Part shown: positions 29,478 to 39,797 of the stretch, piece after piece
How positions within the stretch are numbered: the stretch's first letter is position 1
How the letters are laid out: the number at the start of each line of letters is the position of its first letter
Origin: Amphiplicatus metriothermophilus
GTDB lineage: Bacteria; Pseudomonadota; Alphaproteobacteria; Caulobacterales; Parvularculaceae
Reading direction: 5' to 3'
DNA length: 64,000 bases
NCBI RefSeq assembly: GCF_900199215.1
Contig: NZ_FZQA01000001.1
Location: forward strand, 496,001 to 560,000
Position numbers and translations under genes: made by a program
The notes under the pieces: model-generated
The model's database searches: none
Seen by the model: only the letters and a program-made list of their open reading frames with translations
What the model was told of the DNA's origin: nothing

Positions 29478-30293
29478 ATGGCGACCATCTCCATCCTCAT
29501 CGCCGGCGCCGGCGGGCGCATGGGCCGGGCGGTGATCCGCGAAGTGCTGAAGACGCCGGGCGTCGCGCTCGCCGGCGGCTTCGACCGGCCCGGCGGCGAT
29601 CAGGTCGGGGCCGATCTCGGCCGGCTCGCCGGGCTCGACGCGCTGGGCCTTGAGGTGGCGGACTCGCCCGAGGAGGGCCTCAAGCGCGCCGACGCCGTGA
29701 TCGATTTCTCCGCCCCCGCCGCTTCGGCCGCCCTCGCCGGCGCGGCCGCGGCGGCCGGCGTCGCGCTCGTCCTCGGCACCACCGGCCTTGACGCGGCGCA
29801 GGAGCGGGACGTCGCCGCCGCCGCCGAGAAGATCCCCGTCGTGCGCTCGGGCAACATGTCGCTCGGCGTCAACCTGCTCGCCGCCCTCGTGGAGGAGGCC
29901 GCGCGCCGGCTCTCGGACGAGTACGACATCGAAATCATCGAGGCCCATCACCGGCACAAGGTCGACGCGCCCTCCGGCACCGCGCTCATGCTGGCGCGCG
30001 CGGCGGCGAAGGGGCGCGGCGTCGATCTCGAAGCGAAGGCCGTGCGGGCGCGCGACGGCCAGACCGGCCCGCGCCGGGCCGGCGACATCGGTTTCGCGGT
30101 GGCGCGCGGCGGCGGGATCGTCGGCGAGCATCAGGTGCTGTTCGCCGGCGGGGAGGAGGTCATCGCCCTCTCCCACAGCGCGATCGATCGCGGGCTGTTC
30201 GCGAAAGGCGCGGTCGCCGCGGCGAAATGGGCCGTCGGCAAGCCGGCGGGGCTTTACGACATGCGCGACGTGCTGGGGTTGAAGCGGGAATAG
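29478..30293 (+). CDS. dapB: 4-hydroxy-tetrahydrodipicolinate reductase
   Basis: A 271-aa DapB of the lysine/diaminopimelate pathway. The nucleotide loop is IAGAGGRMGRAVIREV; GTTGLDAAQ and the catalytic EAHHRHKVDAPSGTALML (His pair and Lys) are intact. The product feeds peptidoglycan synthesis. Convergent with the first TIR-like/SUMF1 gene. Confidence 0.97.
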   Translation: MATISILIAGAGGRMGRAVIREVLKTPGVALAGGFDRPGGDQVGADLGRLAGLDALGLEVADSPEEGLKRADAVIDFSAPAASAALAGAAAAAGVALVLGTTGLDAAQERDVAAAAEKIPVVRSGNMSLGVNLLAALVEEAARRLSDEYDIEIIEAHHRHKVDAPSGTALMLARAAAKGRGVDLEAKAVRARDGQTGPRRAGDIGFAVARGGGIVGEHQVLFAGGEEVIALSHSAIDRGLFAKGAVAAAKWAVGKPAGLYDMRDVLGLKRE

Positions 30294-30316
30294 CCGGCGC
30301 CCGCGAGGCCTGTTCG

Positions 30317-32206
30317 CTATTCTCCGACGTCTCTGGCCACCCGGAAGCCGTTGTCGAACTCGCGCGCGGCGGCGGGCTTGGGCAGGCGGTGGCCGGCGCG
30401 CAGGCGCCACGCGCCGGTGTTCCACGCGCCGCCTTTCAGCACGCGGCGCGCGCAGTCGCCGCCCTCGCGCGCGGCCCCGTCGGTCGGCGCGCCGGCGTGG
30501 CTGTGGGTCCAGCAGTCGGCGACCCACTCCCACACATTGCCGTGCATGTCGTGAAGGCCGAAGGCGTTGGGCGCGAAGCGCCCGACCGGAACCGTCTGCT
30601 TACGGAACAGTCCGGGCTCGCCGATATAGGGATGTTCGCCGTTGAAGTTCGCCTGATCGGGCGTGATCGCCATGCCGGTCGCGAAGGGCGTCGTCGCGCC
30701 GGCCCGGGCGGCGTATTCCCATTCGGCTTCGCTGGGCAGCCGATAGGCCTTTCCCGTCTTCTCCGACAGCCAGCGGACATAGGCCTGCGCGTCGTCCCAG
30801 GAGACGTTGATCACGGGCCGCTCGCCCCGGCCCCAGCCGGCGTCGCCCGGCGCATGGCGGTCGCAGCCGCCGTCGGCGACGCAGGCGTCCCATTGGGCGA
30901 AAGTGATTTCATGAACGCCGATGGCGAAAGGACGGGCGATCGCGACGTCGATCTGCGGGCCCTCGCTCGCCTGGCGCGCCGGCTCGTTCGGCGGCGAGCC
31001 CATGCGGAACGACCCCGCCGGCGCGACGCGCATCAAGGGGCAGACGTCGCAGTCGCGAAAAGCCTCGCCCGACGCGGCGGCCGAGGGGGGCTCCGGCTCG
31101 GCCGTTTCCGGCGCGGCGTCTTCCGGCCCGGCGGGCGCTTCTTCCTGCGCAGCCGCCTCGGTCGCGTCGGCGATCAGCGCGGCGAGCCGGTCGGGCGTTT
31201 CTCCCGGCGCGGGAGCGTCCGGGTCGGCGTCTCCTTCCGCAGGCGGCGCTTCCTTCGGCGCTTCGTCCGCCGCCGGCGCATCGAGCGGCTGGAGATGGGC
31301 GAGCGTCGGCGGGCCGCTTTCCTCGGGCGCCGTTGAAGGCGCCGGCGCGGGACGTTCCGCACGCGGCGCATCGGCGCGACGGCCGGGATCGGGCGCGCCG
31401 TTCGGCGCGAGAAGCAGCCCCGCCGCGACGATGGCGAAGGCGGCCAGGCCCGTCGCCGTCAGCGCCGGCCGACTCGTCAGCAAACGGAGCAGCGGGTCGA
31501 GCGAGACGCCCCTGAGGCGGCCGAACGTCCCCCCGGACAGGGCGCCGAGCCGGCCGCGCGCGGCCGCGAATCCGCGCGCGATAGGGGCGCGCGCGCCGGA
31601 AAGCGCCCGGAATGCGCGGGAGAGCCCGCCCGCGGCGAGGCCGGCCCCGCGCGCAAGCGCCCGCCCGGCGAGGCCGCCGGCCGCCGCAGCGGCGCGTCCC
31701 GCCTTTCGCGCTGCTCGGCCGGCGCCGGCGCGCGCGCGCCGCAGCTTTTCTCCAAGCGCGCCGCTGTTATCCGTATGCGGAACGGAGACGGGCGCTGCTT
31801 GCCCCGGCGCTGGACCCAGCCCGCGCCGGCGGGCGGCGACCTGGCGCGCCGCTTCGAGCGCGCGCCGCCAGCGCGGATCGTCGGGATCGCCCGTCCAGCC
31901 GCCGAGATTGACCGCCGGGATCGCCTGAAACGGCTCGGGCGGCTCGATCCGGCCGATGGAGACGGGCGCGAGCGCGCCGGCCGCGCGCGGCGCCTCGGCC
32001 GCGGCGATGAGCGCGGGCGAATTGATCGCCGCGCCCGACCACACCACGATCACCGCGTCGACGGCTTCGGGGTCGAACGGGCCGTTCGCCACCCGGCAGC
32101 CGGCCAGGTCGAGGGCGCGCGCGATCTTGTCCACGAAGGCCGCATTGGCCGCATGGGCGTAGATCTGGAAAACGGGCGCGTCGGGCGATGAGTCCATGGA
32201 CTTCAT
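30317..32206 (-). CDS. TIR-like / transmembrane / SUMF1-domain protein 1
   Basis: A 629-aa protein in three parts. Residues 10-125 resemble the second half of a TIR-like domain: AVIVVWSGAAINSPALIAAA, a PVSIGRIEPPEPF strand-loop and VNLGGWTGDPDDPRW. An Ala/Arg/Gly-rich linker leads to one transmembrane helix (about 248-267). After a Pro/Ala/Glu-rich stretch the C-terminal SUMF1 domain (about 395-629) begins FRDCDVCPLMRVAPAGSFRM and ends with NVWEWVADCW, RVLKGGAWN and GFRVARD. The two catalytic cysteines of true formylglycine-generating enzymes are absent. The start could be 32206 or the ATG at 32197. Predicted topology: TIR inside, SUMF1 in the periplasm. Confidence 0.75.
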   Translation of the reverse strand: MKSMDSSPDAPVFQIYAHAANAAFVDKIARALDLAGCRVANGPFDPEAVDAVIVVWSGAAINSPALIAAAEAPRAAGALAPVSIGRIEPPEPFQAIPAVNLGGWTGDPDDPRWRRALEAARQVAARRRGLGPAPGQAAPVSVPHTDNSGALGEKLRRARAGAGRAARKAGRAAAAAGGLAGRALARGAGLAAGGLSRAFRALSGARAPIARGFAAARGRLGALSGGTFGRLRGVSLDPLLRLLTSRPALTATGLAAFAIVAAGLLLAPNGAPDPGRRADAPRAERPAPAPSTAPEESGPPTLAHLQPLDAPAADEAPKEAPPAEGDADPDAPAPGETPDRLAALIADATEAAAQEEAPAGPEDAAPETAEPEPPSAAASGEAFRDCDVCPLMRVAPAGSFRMGSPPNEPARQASEGPQIDVAIARPFAIGVHEITFAQWDACVADGGCDRHAPGDAGWGRGERPVINVSWDDAQAYVRWLSEKTGKAYRLPSEAEWEYAARAGATTPFATGMAITPDQANFNGEHPYIGEPGLFRKQTVPVGRFAPNAFGLHDMHGNVWEWVADCWTHSHAGAPTDGAAREGGDCARRVLKGGAWNTGAWRLRAGHRLPKPAAAREFDNGFRVARDVGE

Positions 32207-32293
32207 GCTAGGCCGCTTCGCGGCTTTGTGGAGGGCGCGGGGAAAAATTCCTGCGCGTTTCGAAGGCGAAACCGTCCGCCCGGGCGAACCTGC

Positions 32294-34069
32294 CTAAGGC
32301 AGATCGCGCGCCACGCGAAACCCGGCGTCGGGGCGGCGCGCCGTCGCGTCGAGGCCGCGCCGCCGCGCCGCGCGCAGGTCCGCCGGCGCGGACGCATAGC
32401 TGCCGCCCTTGAGCGCGCGCGCGGCGCAGTCCCAACTGCGCGCCCGGCCGTCCTCGGGCGCGCCGGCGTGGCTGTCGGTCCAGCAGTCCGCGACCCACTC
32501 CCAGACATTGCCGTGCATGTCGAACAGCCCGAAGGCGTTCGCCGGGTAAGAGCCGGCGGGCAGAGGCGCGCGCACGACCGCCTCCGGATCCTCCAGCGCC
32601 CGCAGCGCCCCGTCGAAGTTGGCCGTCCCGGGGCCCGGCGCCGCGCCGAAGGCGTATGGCGAGGCCCGCCCGGCGCGGGCGGCGTATTCCCACTCGGCCT
32701 CGCTGGGCAGCCGATAGGCCCGGCCAGTCTTCGCCGACAGCCAGTCGGCGTAACGGCGCGCGTCCTCCCATGACACGCCGGCGGCCGGCAGGCGCGCGCG
32801 CGCCCGCCCGTCCGCCCAGGCAGGCGGTTCGGCCTCGAGCGGCGGGCAGGCGCCGTCCCGGACGCAGGCCGCCCACTGCGCCCGCGTGATCTCGCGGCGC
32901 GACAGGGCGAAGGGCGCGAGCGCGACGAGTCGCGCCGGGCCTTCGGATTCGTCGCGGCCGGGCTCGTTGTCCGGCGCGCCCATGCGAAAGGCGCCGCCGG
33001 GGATCTCCGCCATGTCCGGACAGTCGAGACAGTCGCGAAAGACGACGCCGAGAAAATCGTCCGCTGGCGTCGGGGGAAGCCGGGGCGTCAGGATTTCGGC
33101 GACTTCCTCGCTCGCCCCGCCTTCCTCGCCCCGCTCGCCCTCCTCCTCCGCCGCTTCGGCCGGGGACGGCGTTTCGGGCGGCAAATCTTCCTTTTCGGCC
33201 GACGCGTCGGGCGACGCCATTTCATCCGTAGTAGGCAGAATGTCTGCGCCGTCATCCGTCCCGCCATCGTCCGCCGCGACGGAAAGCGGGGCGTCGCGCA
33301 AGGGAGGCGGCGCGACGTCCGGCGGCGGCCTCTCCAGGGGCGCGCCGGCCTCTTCCGCGGGGCGCGCGAACGCGAGCACGGGCGCGGTCTCGACGGGGAC
33401 CGCGGGGTCAGGGACGGGCGCCGGCGCGAATTGCGGCGCGGCCCTCGTCTTTTCGGCTTGCGGGCGCGGCGCGGCGAAGAGGGCGACGAGCGCCGCGAGA
33501 GCGAGGACGCCGACGCCGACCATGATCGTCCGTATAGGGAGAATAAAGGGCGCCTCCTCGACGGCCGGCGCGCCCGCGAGCGGATCCTCGGCGAAGGCGA
33601 AGGCGGCCTCGCCCGCGTCGTCGCGCGCCGGCGCGCGCCGGCTTTCCTCGCGCGGCGGCGGGGCCGGCGTCTCCGCCTCGGCCGGCTCCGATGCGAGCGC
33701 GGCGCGCCGGCGCGCGAGGGCGATGTCGTCGAGCACGAAGCGCCAGCGCGGGTCGTCCGCCGCGCCGCGCCAGCCCGCCAGATCGACCGGCTGCAGCGCG
33801 GCGAAAGGCTCGGGCGGATCGAAGGCGCCGAGCGCGGCCGGCACCAGCCGGCGCGCCTCGAAGGCGCGGCGCGCGACTTCGAGGGCTTCCGGCCATTGCA
33901 GCAATTCCGGCGACCACAGAACGACATCGGCGGCGGCCGCGCCGGCGAGCGCGCCCGCCTCGGCCGGCTCGGCGCGCAGGACGCCGTAGCCCTCGCCCGC
34001 CAGTGCGGCGGCGGCCTGACAGGCGAGCGCGCGCCGGTCCGGCGCGTGGATGATGCGGACGACGGTCAT
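32294..34069 (-). CDS. TIR-like / transmembrane / SUMF1-domain protein 2 (paralogue)
   Basis: A 591-aa paralogue upstream of protein 1 on the same strand. The TIR-like part (residues 1-125) has DVVLWSPELLQWPEALEVAR, VPAALGAFDPPEPF and VDLAGWRGAADDPRW, keeping the Ser-...-Trp-...-Glu arrangement better than protein 1. The transmembrane helix is at about 182-200 (MVGVGVLALAALVALFA). A long acidic Pro/Ala/Glu linker precedes the SUMF1 domain beginning FRDCLDCPDMAEIPGGAFRM. Again no catalytic FGE cysteines. The gap to protein 1 is 87 bp, so they are probably co-transcribed. Function unknown. Confidence 0.75.
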   Translation of the reverse strand: MTVVRIIHAPDRRALACQAAAALAGEGYGVLRAEPAEAGALAGAAAADVVLWSPELLQWPEALEVARRAFEARRLVPAALGAFDPPEPFAALQPVDLAGWRGAADDPRWRFVLDDIALARRRAALASEPAEAETPAPPPREESRRAPARDDAGEAAFAFAEDPLAGAPAVEEAPFILPIRTIMVGVGVLALAALVALFAAPRPQAEKTRAAPQFAPAPVPDPAVPVETAPVLAFARPAEEAGAPLERPPPDVAPPPLRDAPLSVAADDGGTDDGADILPTTDEMASPDASAEKEDLPPETPSPAEAAEEEGERGEEGGASEEVAEILTPRLPPTPADDFLGVVFRDCLDCPDMAEIPGGAFRMGAPDNEPGRDESEGPARLVALAPFALSRREITRAQWAACVRDGACPPLEAEPPAWADGRARARLPAAGVSWEDARRYADWLSAKTGRAYRLPSEAEWEYAARAGRASPYAFGAAPGPGTANFDGALRALEDPEAVVRAPLPAGSYPANAFGLFDMHGNVWEWVADCWTDSHAGAPEDGRARSWDCAARALKGGSYASAPADLRAARRRGLDATARRPDAGFRVARDLP

Positions 34070-34352
34070 CGGCCCCGACAGTCTCCCCGACAGCGTTCCC
34101 CAAGGAGGCGCATGCGCGGCGGCGTTCGAACCGCCGCGCGCAACGTCTTACTACTACGCCCTGCAAGCGGCGCGCCCCGTCGTCATCGTTAAACTCCGGC
34201 GAGAATTTGTTCTTGAAATGTTCTGAAGGGCGCGGCATGCTTCCCGGCGGTTGCGTCTTCGCGTCGCGTTTCCGGTTGCGCGTATTCGCGGCGGGCGCCC
34301 GCCCGCCGTTCAGCCGAAACTGATCGATGGGACCAAGCCGTAGGGGGCGCCT

Positions 34353-35936
34353 GTGGTCGCGCAGCTTTCCACCTTCGCCTTTCACGGGGTCGAGGCCCGG
34401 CCCGTGACCGTGCAGGCCCAGATGTCCGGCGGGTCGTTCCACTTCGCCATCGTCGGTCTGCCCGACAAGGCGGTCTCCGAATCGCGCGAACGGGTGCAGG
34501 CGGCGCTCGCCGCCGTGGGGCTCGGCCTGCCGCCGCGGCGGGTCACGGTCAACCTCGCGCCGGCCGACCTGCCCAAGGAAGGCGGGCATTTCGATCTCGC
34601 CATCGCGCTCGCGCTGCTGATGGAGATGGGGGCCTGTCCGCGCGACGCGGCCGAAGGCTTCGCGGTGATCGGCGAGCTCGGCCTCGACGGGTCGATCGCG
34701 CCGGTGGCCGGGGCGCTGCCCGCGGCGATCGCCGCGAACGCGCGCGGCCTCGGCCTCATCTGCCCGGCAGCCTGCGGGGCGGAGGCCGCCTGGGCCGGGG
34801 GCGAGGCGCGCATTCTCGCCCCGGCGAGCCTCATTCAGCTCGTCAACCATTTCAAGGGAACGCAGACGCTCGCCCCGCCCCGCCCGGGCGCGCTCGCGCC
34901 CGCGCCCGCCGCGCCCGACCTCGCCGAGGTGAAAGGCCAGGAGGCGGCCAAGCGCGCGCTCGAAGTCGCCGCCGCGGGCGGGCACAATCTCCTGATGGTC
35001 GGCCCGCCCGGCGCCGGCAAGTCGATGCTCGCCGCGCGCCTGCCGGGCCTGCTGCCTCCGCTCACGCCGGAGGAGACGCTGGAAGTCTCCATGATCCAGT
35101 CCCTCGCCGGGCGGCTCGAAGGGGGGCGGCTCACCCGCGCGCGGCCCTTCCGCGCGCCGCACCATTCGGCCTCGATGGCGGCGATGATCGGCGGCGGGGC
35201 GCGGGCCCGGCCAGGCGAGGCGTCGCTCGCCCATCACGGCGTTCTCTTTCTCGACGAGCTGCCGGAGTTCGCCGCGCCGGTGCTCGACGCGCTGCGCCAG
35301 CCGCTCGAAACCGGCGACGTGCTCATCGCGCGCGCCAACGCCCATGTGCGCTATCCGGCCCGCTTCCAGCTCGTCGCGGCGATGAATCCCTGCCGCTGCG
35401 GCTACGGGCGGGCGAGCGGGCGGGCCTGCGGGCGCGGGGCCAATTGCGAGGCGGTCTATCAGGCGCGCATCTCCGGCCCGCTTCTCGACCGCATCGACAT
35501 CGCGCTGGAGCTCCAGCCTGTGGCTGCGGCCGATCTCGCCGCGCCGGCCGCGGGCGAGACGAGCGCGGCGGTCGCGGCCCGGGTCGCGGCCGCGCGCGAG
35601 GCTCAGCTCGAACGGGCGCGTGGGCTCGCCCTGCCGGCGGCGGTGAACGCCGCGCTGCCCGACGCGGCGCTCGCCCGCGTCGCCGCGCCCGACGCGGAAG
35701 GGGCGAACCTGCTCGCCCGGGCGGCCGAGACCCTGGGGCTTTCCGCGCGCGGCTATCACCGAACCTTGCGCCTGGCGCGCACGCTCGCCGATCTCGACGG
35801 CGCCGACGGCGTGCGCCGGCGCCACATCGCCGAGGCGGTGAGCTATCGCCGGCGCGACCCGGGCGAGCCGCCGGGCGCGGCCCAAGGGGCGGCCTTCGCG
35901 GCGGCGGGCGGGCGGCGCGTTAACCACGGCGCCTAA
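34353..35936 (+). CDS. comM: ComM/YifB family Mg-chelatase-like AAA ATPase
   Basis: A 527-aa protein with an N-terminal Lon-like fold (FHFAIVGLPDKAVSESRERV) and a central AAA+ domain with the Walker A MVGPPGAGKSMLAARLPG, RAPHHSAS and LFLDELPEF. A Cys cluster follows in MNPCRCGYG. In naturally competent bacteria ComM is a branch-migration helicase for incoming DNA. Start GTG 34353. The upstream 283 bp (34070-34352) shows no gene. Confidence 0.93.
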   Translation: MVAQLSTFAFHGVEARPVTVQAQMSGGSFHFAIVGLPDKAVSESRERVQAALAAVGLGLPPRRVTVNLAPADLPKEGGHFDLAIALALLMEMGACPRDAAEGFAVIGELGLDGSIAPVAGALPAAIAANARGLGLICPAACGAEAAWAGGEARILAPASLIQLVNHFKGTQTLAPPRPGALAPAPAAPDLAEVKGQEAAKRALEVAAAGGHNLLMVGPPGAGKSMLAARLPGLLPPLTPEETLEVSMIQSLAGRLEGGRLTRARPFRAPHHSASMAAMIGGGARARPGEASLAHHGVLFLDELPEFAAPVLDALRQPLETGDVLIARANAHVRYPARFQLVAAMNPCRCGYGRASGRACGRGANCEAVYQARISGPLLDRIDIALELQPVAAADLAAPAAGETSAAVAARVAAAREAQLERARGLALPAAVNAALPDAALARVAAPDAEGANLLARAAETLGLSARGYHRTLRLARTLADLDGADGVRRRHIAEAVSYRRRDPGEPPGAAQGAAFAAAGGRRVNHGA

Positions 35937-35997
35937 CCGAATCTTCAAGGCGCGCGGGCGATAGTCGGCGGACAGATCGTCGGGGACCGTCCGCCGC

Positions 35998-37857
35998 ATG
36001 TCGTCAGCCTCTCTCCCGCGTCGCGCCGCCAGCGAACTGATCGCCCTTTGCGACCGCGCCGGCGCGATCCGCTTCGTCAGCCGCAGCTTCGCCGACTTCT
36101 TCGGCCGCTCCGCCGCTGACTGGCTCGGCCTGCCTTTCGCGCCGGGCGGCGAAGCCGCCACGCTCGACGCGCCGGCCCGGTACCGGACCGCCGCGCGCCG
36201 CGCCGGCGGCGAGTGCGTCATCGATTGGGAGGAGATCCTGCTGCCCGCCGGCGAGCGGCTCTATGTCGGCCGGCCCGAGGACGGGGCCGGCGGCAAGACG
36301 CGCATCCCGCCGGGCGGGGACGACAAGATGCGTTTCCTGGCCACTATGAGCCACGAGATGCGCACGCCGCTCAACGGCATTCTCGGCATGACGGGGCTTC
36401 TTCTCGATACGGATCTTTCGCCCAGCCAGCGCGCCTACGCCGAGGCGGTGCGCGAATCGGGCGCCAGCCTGCTCGCGCTCATCAACGACATCCTCGACTA
36501 TTCGAAGCTCGACTCGGGCCGGCTCGACCTCGAGGAGGCGCCGTTCGACCCCTATGGGCTCGTCCAGAACGTCAGCGAGCTGCTCGCCCCGCGCGCGGCG
36601 GCCAAAGGCGTCGAGCTCGCCTATTTCGTCGATCCTGAAACGCCGCGCCGGCTTCTCGGCGACGAGGCGCGGGTGCGCCAGGTGCTCATCAATCTCGTCG
36701 GCAACGCCGTGAAGTTCACCGACGAAGGGACCGTTACGGTCGAGGCGGGTCCGGCGGACGGCCCGGACGGCCGTCGCGCGATCGCCTTCCGGGTGCGCGA
36801 CACCGGCGTGGGCGTGCCGCCCGAGGCGCAGGAATCGATTTTCGAGGAGTTCGCGCAGGCGGACTCGACGCGCGGGCGCCGATCGGAAGGAACGGGACTC
36901 GGCCTTGCGATCGCCCGCAAGCTCGCCCGCGCCATGGGCGGGGACATCACGCTCGAAAGCGCGCCGGGTGAGGGCAGCCTCTTCACCTTCGCTGCGCCAC
37001 TCCAAGCCGCCGCCGCGCCGCCGGCGCCGGCGCGCCTCGAAGCGGGTCCCGTGGTGGTCGCCGCGCCTGCGTCTGCGCTGGCCGAGACGCTCGCCCGACA
37101 GCTCGCGGCATTCGGCGTCGAAACGATCCGTACAGAAACAGACGCCGACGCGGCCCGCGCGGCGCTCGCCGATCTTCCCGGCGCGACCCTCATATGCGAC
37201 ATCGCCTATGCGGAGGGCGATCAGGGCGCGCGGCTCGCCGGCGCGGCGGTCCGGTCGCTCGCGCTCGTCGGCGCTCATCAGCGCGCGGCGCTGGAACGGC
37301 TGCGCGCGGCCGGCTTCGACGGTTATCTCGTCAAGCCGGTGCGCCGGACGACGCTGCTGCGCGAGTTGGCGCGCGCCCCGCGCCCCGCCGCGTCCGCCCG
37401 GCCCGCCGCCGCGCCGGCCGCTTCCTGGCCCGGCGCCGGGCAGGCATCGCCGGAAGCGGCGCGGCTGCGGGTGCTGCTGGCGGAAGACAACCAGATCAAC
37501 GCCGTCCTCGCGGTCGCGCTCATCCGGCGCGCCGGACACCGGGTCGACGTCGCCGCGAACGGGACCGACGCGCTCGAGGCGCTGGCGCGCGAGCGCTACG
37601 ACGTCGTCTTCATGGACATGCACATGCCCGGCGTCGACGGGCTTGAGGCCGCGCGCCGAATCCGCCGGCTCGACCCGCCTAAATGCGATACGCCGATCAT
37701 CGCGCTCACCGCCAACGCCATGGCCGCCGACCGGCAGAAATGCCTCGCGGCCGGCATGGACGACTTCCTCTCCAAGCCGTTCGAGCCCGACGATCTTCAC
37801 GCCATGCTGAAGAAATGGGCCCGCGGCCGCGCGCGCGCCGTGGAAGCGGCGTCATAA
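35998..37857 (+). CDS. Cytoplasmic hybrid sensor histidine kinase with two receiver domains
   Basis: A 619-aa kinase with no transmembrane helix. An N-terminal PAS-like region (about 10-95) precedes HisKA ([17 protein letters not shown], His 119) and HATPase_c with [20 protein letters not shown] and GTGLGLAI. A degenerate receiver (about 345-455) lacks the conserved phospho-acceptor context. A complete receiver follows: LLAEDNQIN, the phospho-Asp in [13 protein letters not shown], and [10 protein letters not shown]. It probably senses a cytoplasmic signal and passes phosphate to an unlinked phosphotransferase; no partner gene is adjacent. Confidence 0.9.
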   Translation: MSSASLPRRAASELIALCDRAGAIRFVSRSFADFFGRSAADWLGLPFAPGGEAATLDAPARYRTAARRAGGECVIDWEEILLPAGERLYVGRPEDGAGGKTRIPPGGDDKMRFLATMSHEMRTPLNGILGMTGLLLDTDLSPSQRAYAEAVRESGASLLALINDILDYSKLDSGRLDLEEAPFDPYGLVQNVSELLAPRAAAKGVELAYFVDPETPRRLLGDEARVRQVLINLVGNAVKFTDEGTVTVEAGPADGPDGRRAIAFRVRDTGVGVPPEAQESIFEEFAQADSTRGRRSEGTGLGLAIARKLARAMGGDITLESAPGEGSLFTFAAPLQAAAAPPAPARLEAGPVVVAAPASALAETLARQLAAFGVETIRTETDADAARAALADLPGATLICDIAYAEGDQGARLAGAAVRSLALVGAHQRAALERLRAAGFDGYLVKPVRRTTLLRELARAPRPAASARPAAAPAASWPGAGQASPEAARLRVLLAEDNQINAVLAVALIRRAGHRVDVAANGTDALEALARERYDVVFMDMHMPGVDGLEAARRIRRLDPPKCDTPIIALTANAMAADRQKCLAAGMDDFLSKPFEPDDLHAMLKKWARGRARAVEAAS

Positions 37858-37915
37858 TCCCGCCGCGACGCCGCGCAAACTATCGCTTCGAAGCAAACCC
37901 AGTTAGCGTCGCCGC

Positions 37916-39256
37916 ATGACGACAGAACCGCCCGCGCCCGAAGAACCGCCCAAGCGCTCGCTGCGCGAAGCCGTCGCGCTTTATCTGCGCCCGCGCGCCC
38001 TCGTGATGCTGATCTTCGGCTTTTCGGCGGGCCTTCCCTTTTATCTCATCTTCCAGACGCTTTCGATCTGGCTGCGCGAGGAGGGCGTGAGCCGCGGCGA
38101 GATCGGCCTGTTCGCCTGGGCGGGTTTCGCCTTCACCTTCAAGTTCCTGTGGGCGCCGGTTCTCGACCGGGTTCCCGTGCCGATCCTTGAGCGGATGATC
38201 GGGCGCCGGCGCGCCTGGATGGCGCTCGCGCAGCTGTCGGTCGCGGCGACGCTTCTGGCGATGTCCTTCGCCGACCCGGGGACCAATCTCGTCTATGTGG
38301 CCGTCGTCGCCGTCGCGATCGCCTTCGCTTCGGCGACGCAGGACATCGCGGTCGACGCCTGGCGCATCGAGGCCGGAACCGACGAGGAGCAGGGCGTGCT
38401 CGCCGCGATGTATCAGTACGGCTACCGCGTGGGCATTCTCGTGGCCAGCGCGGGCGCGCTCATCATCGCCGACGCAGTGAACTGGGCCTTCGCCTATCAG
38501 GCCATGGCGGGACTGATGATGATCGGTTTTGCGACGGCGCTGTTCGCGCCCAAGGTCGAGGCGCGCCAGCACGTCGCCCCGCCGCGCCTGCCGCCGATGC
38601 AGGCGCTGAAGGAATCCGTCATCGGACCGTTCATGGATTTCCTGAAGCGATACGGCGGCGCGGCGGTGGTCATCCTCGCCTTCATCGCGCTTTTCCGCAT
38701 TCCCGATTTCGTGATGGGCTACATGACGGGCCCGCTCTATGTCGATCTCGGCTACGACAAGACCGAGATCGGCGTCATCCGCAGCGGCGCGGGCATGATC
38801 GCGACGATGCTGGGGGTCTTTCTGGGCGGAGTGTTGCTCCTGCGCGTCAGCTTCATGCCGGCGCTGCTGATCGGCGTCGCCGCGCAGTCGGCGACGAACC
38901 TGCTTTACTCCTGGCTGTCGCTGATGCCGGCGAAAAGCCTTTATCTCGCGATCGCCGTGGTCGTGGACAACATCGCCTACGGCATGGCGGGCACAATTCT
39001 CATCGCCTATATGTCGAGCCTGACCAACGCCGCCTTCACGGCGACGCAATATGCGCTGTTCAGCTCGTTCTACGCCCTGCCCGGAAAGTTCGTAGGCGGC
39101 TTTTCTGGCTTCATGGTCGACGCCATGGGCTACGCCTGGTTCTTCGCGCTCACCGCGCTGATGGGCGTTCCGGCCGCCGGGCTGATCTATTTCCTGAGCC
39201 GCTCGGAACGCCGGTTGCGTCGCGCGGCGTCGGACGCCCCGCCCCAGCCGGCCTGA
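37916..39256 (+). CDS. AmpG-type MFS transporter (probable muropeptide permease)
   Basis: A 446-aa inner-membrane protein with about 12 helices. The N-terminal FGFSAGLPFYLIFQTLSIWL and FKFLWAPVLDR, and the later ASATQDIAVDAWRIE, are hallmarks of the AmpG/SLC33-like group. AmpG imports anhydromuropeptides for cell-wall recycling. The substrate is inferred from family only; no recycling enzyme is adjacent. Confidence 0.85.
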   Translation: MTTEPPAPEEPPKRSLREAVALYLRPRALVMLIFGFSAGLPFYLIFQTLSIWLREEGVSRGEIGLFAWAGFAFTFKFLWAPVLDRVPVPILERMIGRRRAWMALAQLSVAATLLAMSFADPGTNLVYVAVVAVAIAFASATQDIAVDAWRIEAGTDEEQGVLAAMYQYGYRVGILVASAGALIIADAVNWAFAYQAMAGLMMIGFATALFAPKVEARQHVAPPRLPPMQALKESVIGPFMDFLKRYGGAAVVILAFIALFRIPDFVMGYMTGPLYVDLGYDKTEIGVIRSGAGMIATMLGVFLGGVLLLRVSFMPALLIGVAAQSATNLLYSWLSLMPAKSLYLAIAVVVDNIAYGMAGTILIAYMSSLTNAAFTATQYALFSSFYALPGKFVGGFSGFMVDAMGYAWFFALTALMGVPAAGLIYFLSRSERRLRRAASDAPPQPA

Positions 39257-39263
39257 GGCCGCC

Positions 39264-39677
39264 TCACCTCCCGCCGGGAAGGCCCCGCGCCAGACAATCG
39301 TCGAGGTCGGGCCTCGCCGCGCCGGCGCGCACGGCGGCCGCTTCGAGATGGCGCGCGGCGGGCGCGCCGGACTCATCCGGATACAGAATGACGATGAGCG
39401 CGCAATCGGCGAGCGCGTAGCGGCGGAACTCGCCGGCGCCTTCCCGGCGCACGAGCGCCGGCGCGCCGAGCAGCGCGTCGAGCGCGGCCGCGTCGCGTCC
39501 CAGAACGTCTCCGCGCAGAAAGACCGGCGCGGCCGGACCGGGCTTCGGCCTCGCCGCCGCGCTTTCGCTCCCGCGCGGCGCGTCGGCGACGCTCGCGCAG
39601 CCGGCGAGCGCAAGAAAGAGCGCGCAGGCGCCCGCGCGCCGCGCCGTCATCCGCTCATGCCGCGCCGATGCGTTCAT
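39264..39677 (-). CDS. Small lipoprotein of unknown function
   Basis: A 137-aa protein with a lipobox (LFLALAGC) and a Pro/Ala-rich linker, then a short domain: [20 protein letters not shown] and [13 protein letters not shown]. The LG-D-LLG-P-R-EG pattern resembles SmpA/OmlA-like or 'GxxxxxLxxLLGxP' lipoproteins but is not decisive. ATG 39677 is preferred since AGAAGG lies 9 bases before it; 39650 and 39686 are alternatives. Convergent with the transporter gene. Confidence 0.6.
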   Translation of the reverse strand: MNASARHERMTARRAGACALFLALAGCASVADAPRGSESAAARPKPGPAAPVFLRGDVLGRDAAALDALLGAPALVRREGAGEFRRYALADCALIVILYPDESGAPAARHLEAAAVRAGAARPDLDDCLARGLPGGR

Positions 39678-39797
39678 GCCGTTCATCCTTCTCTCGCGTC
39701 CTGCCGGGCGGGCTCGGTTGCGCCCTACCGCGCGCATCCTTATAAGCGCGCGGTCAACGCGGCGTAAATCGCGCCGGCTGCAAGAGCAGGGGACCTC

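Noticed and set aside
30317-34069. SUMF1 proteins as true formylglycine-generating enzymes
   Set aside because: The C-terminal catalytic cysteines are missing and no sulfatase gene is nearby.
33408-36221. A 937-codon open frame antisense to comM and overlapping the second TIR-like gene
   Set aside because: Its composition is the complement of comM and it crosses gene boundaries; no motif supports it.
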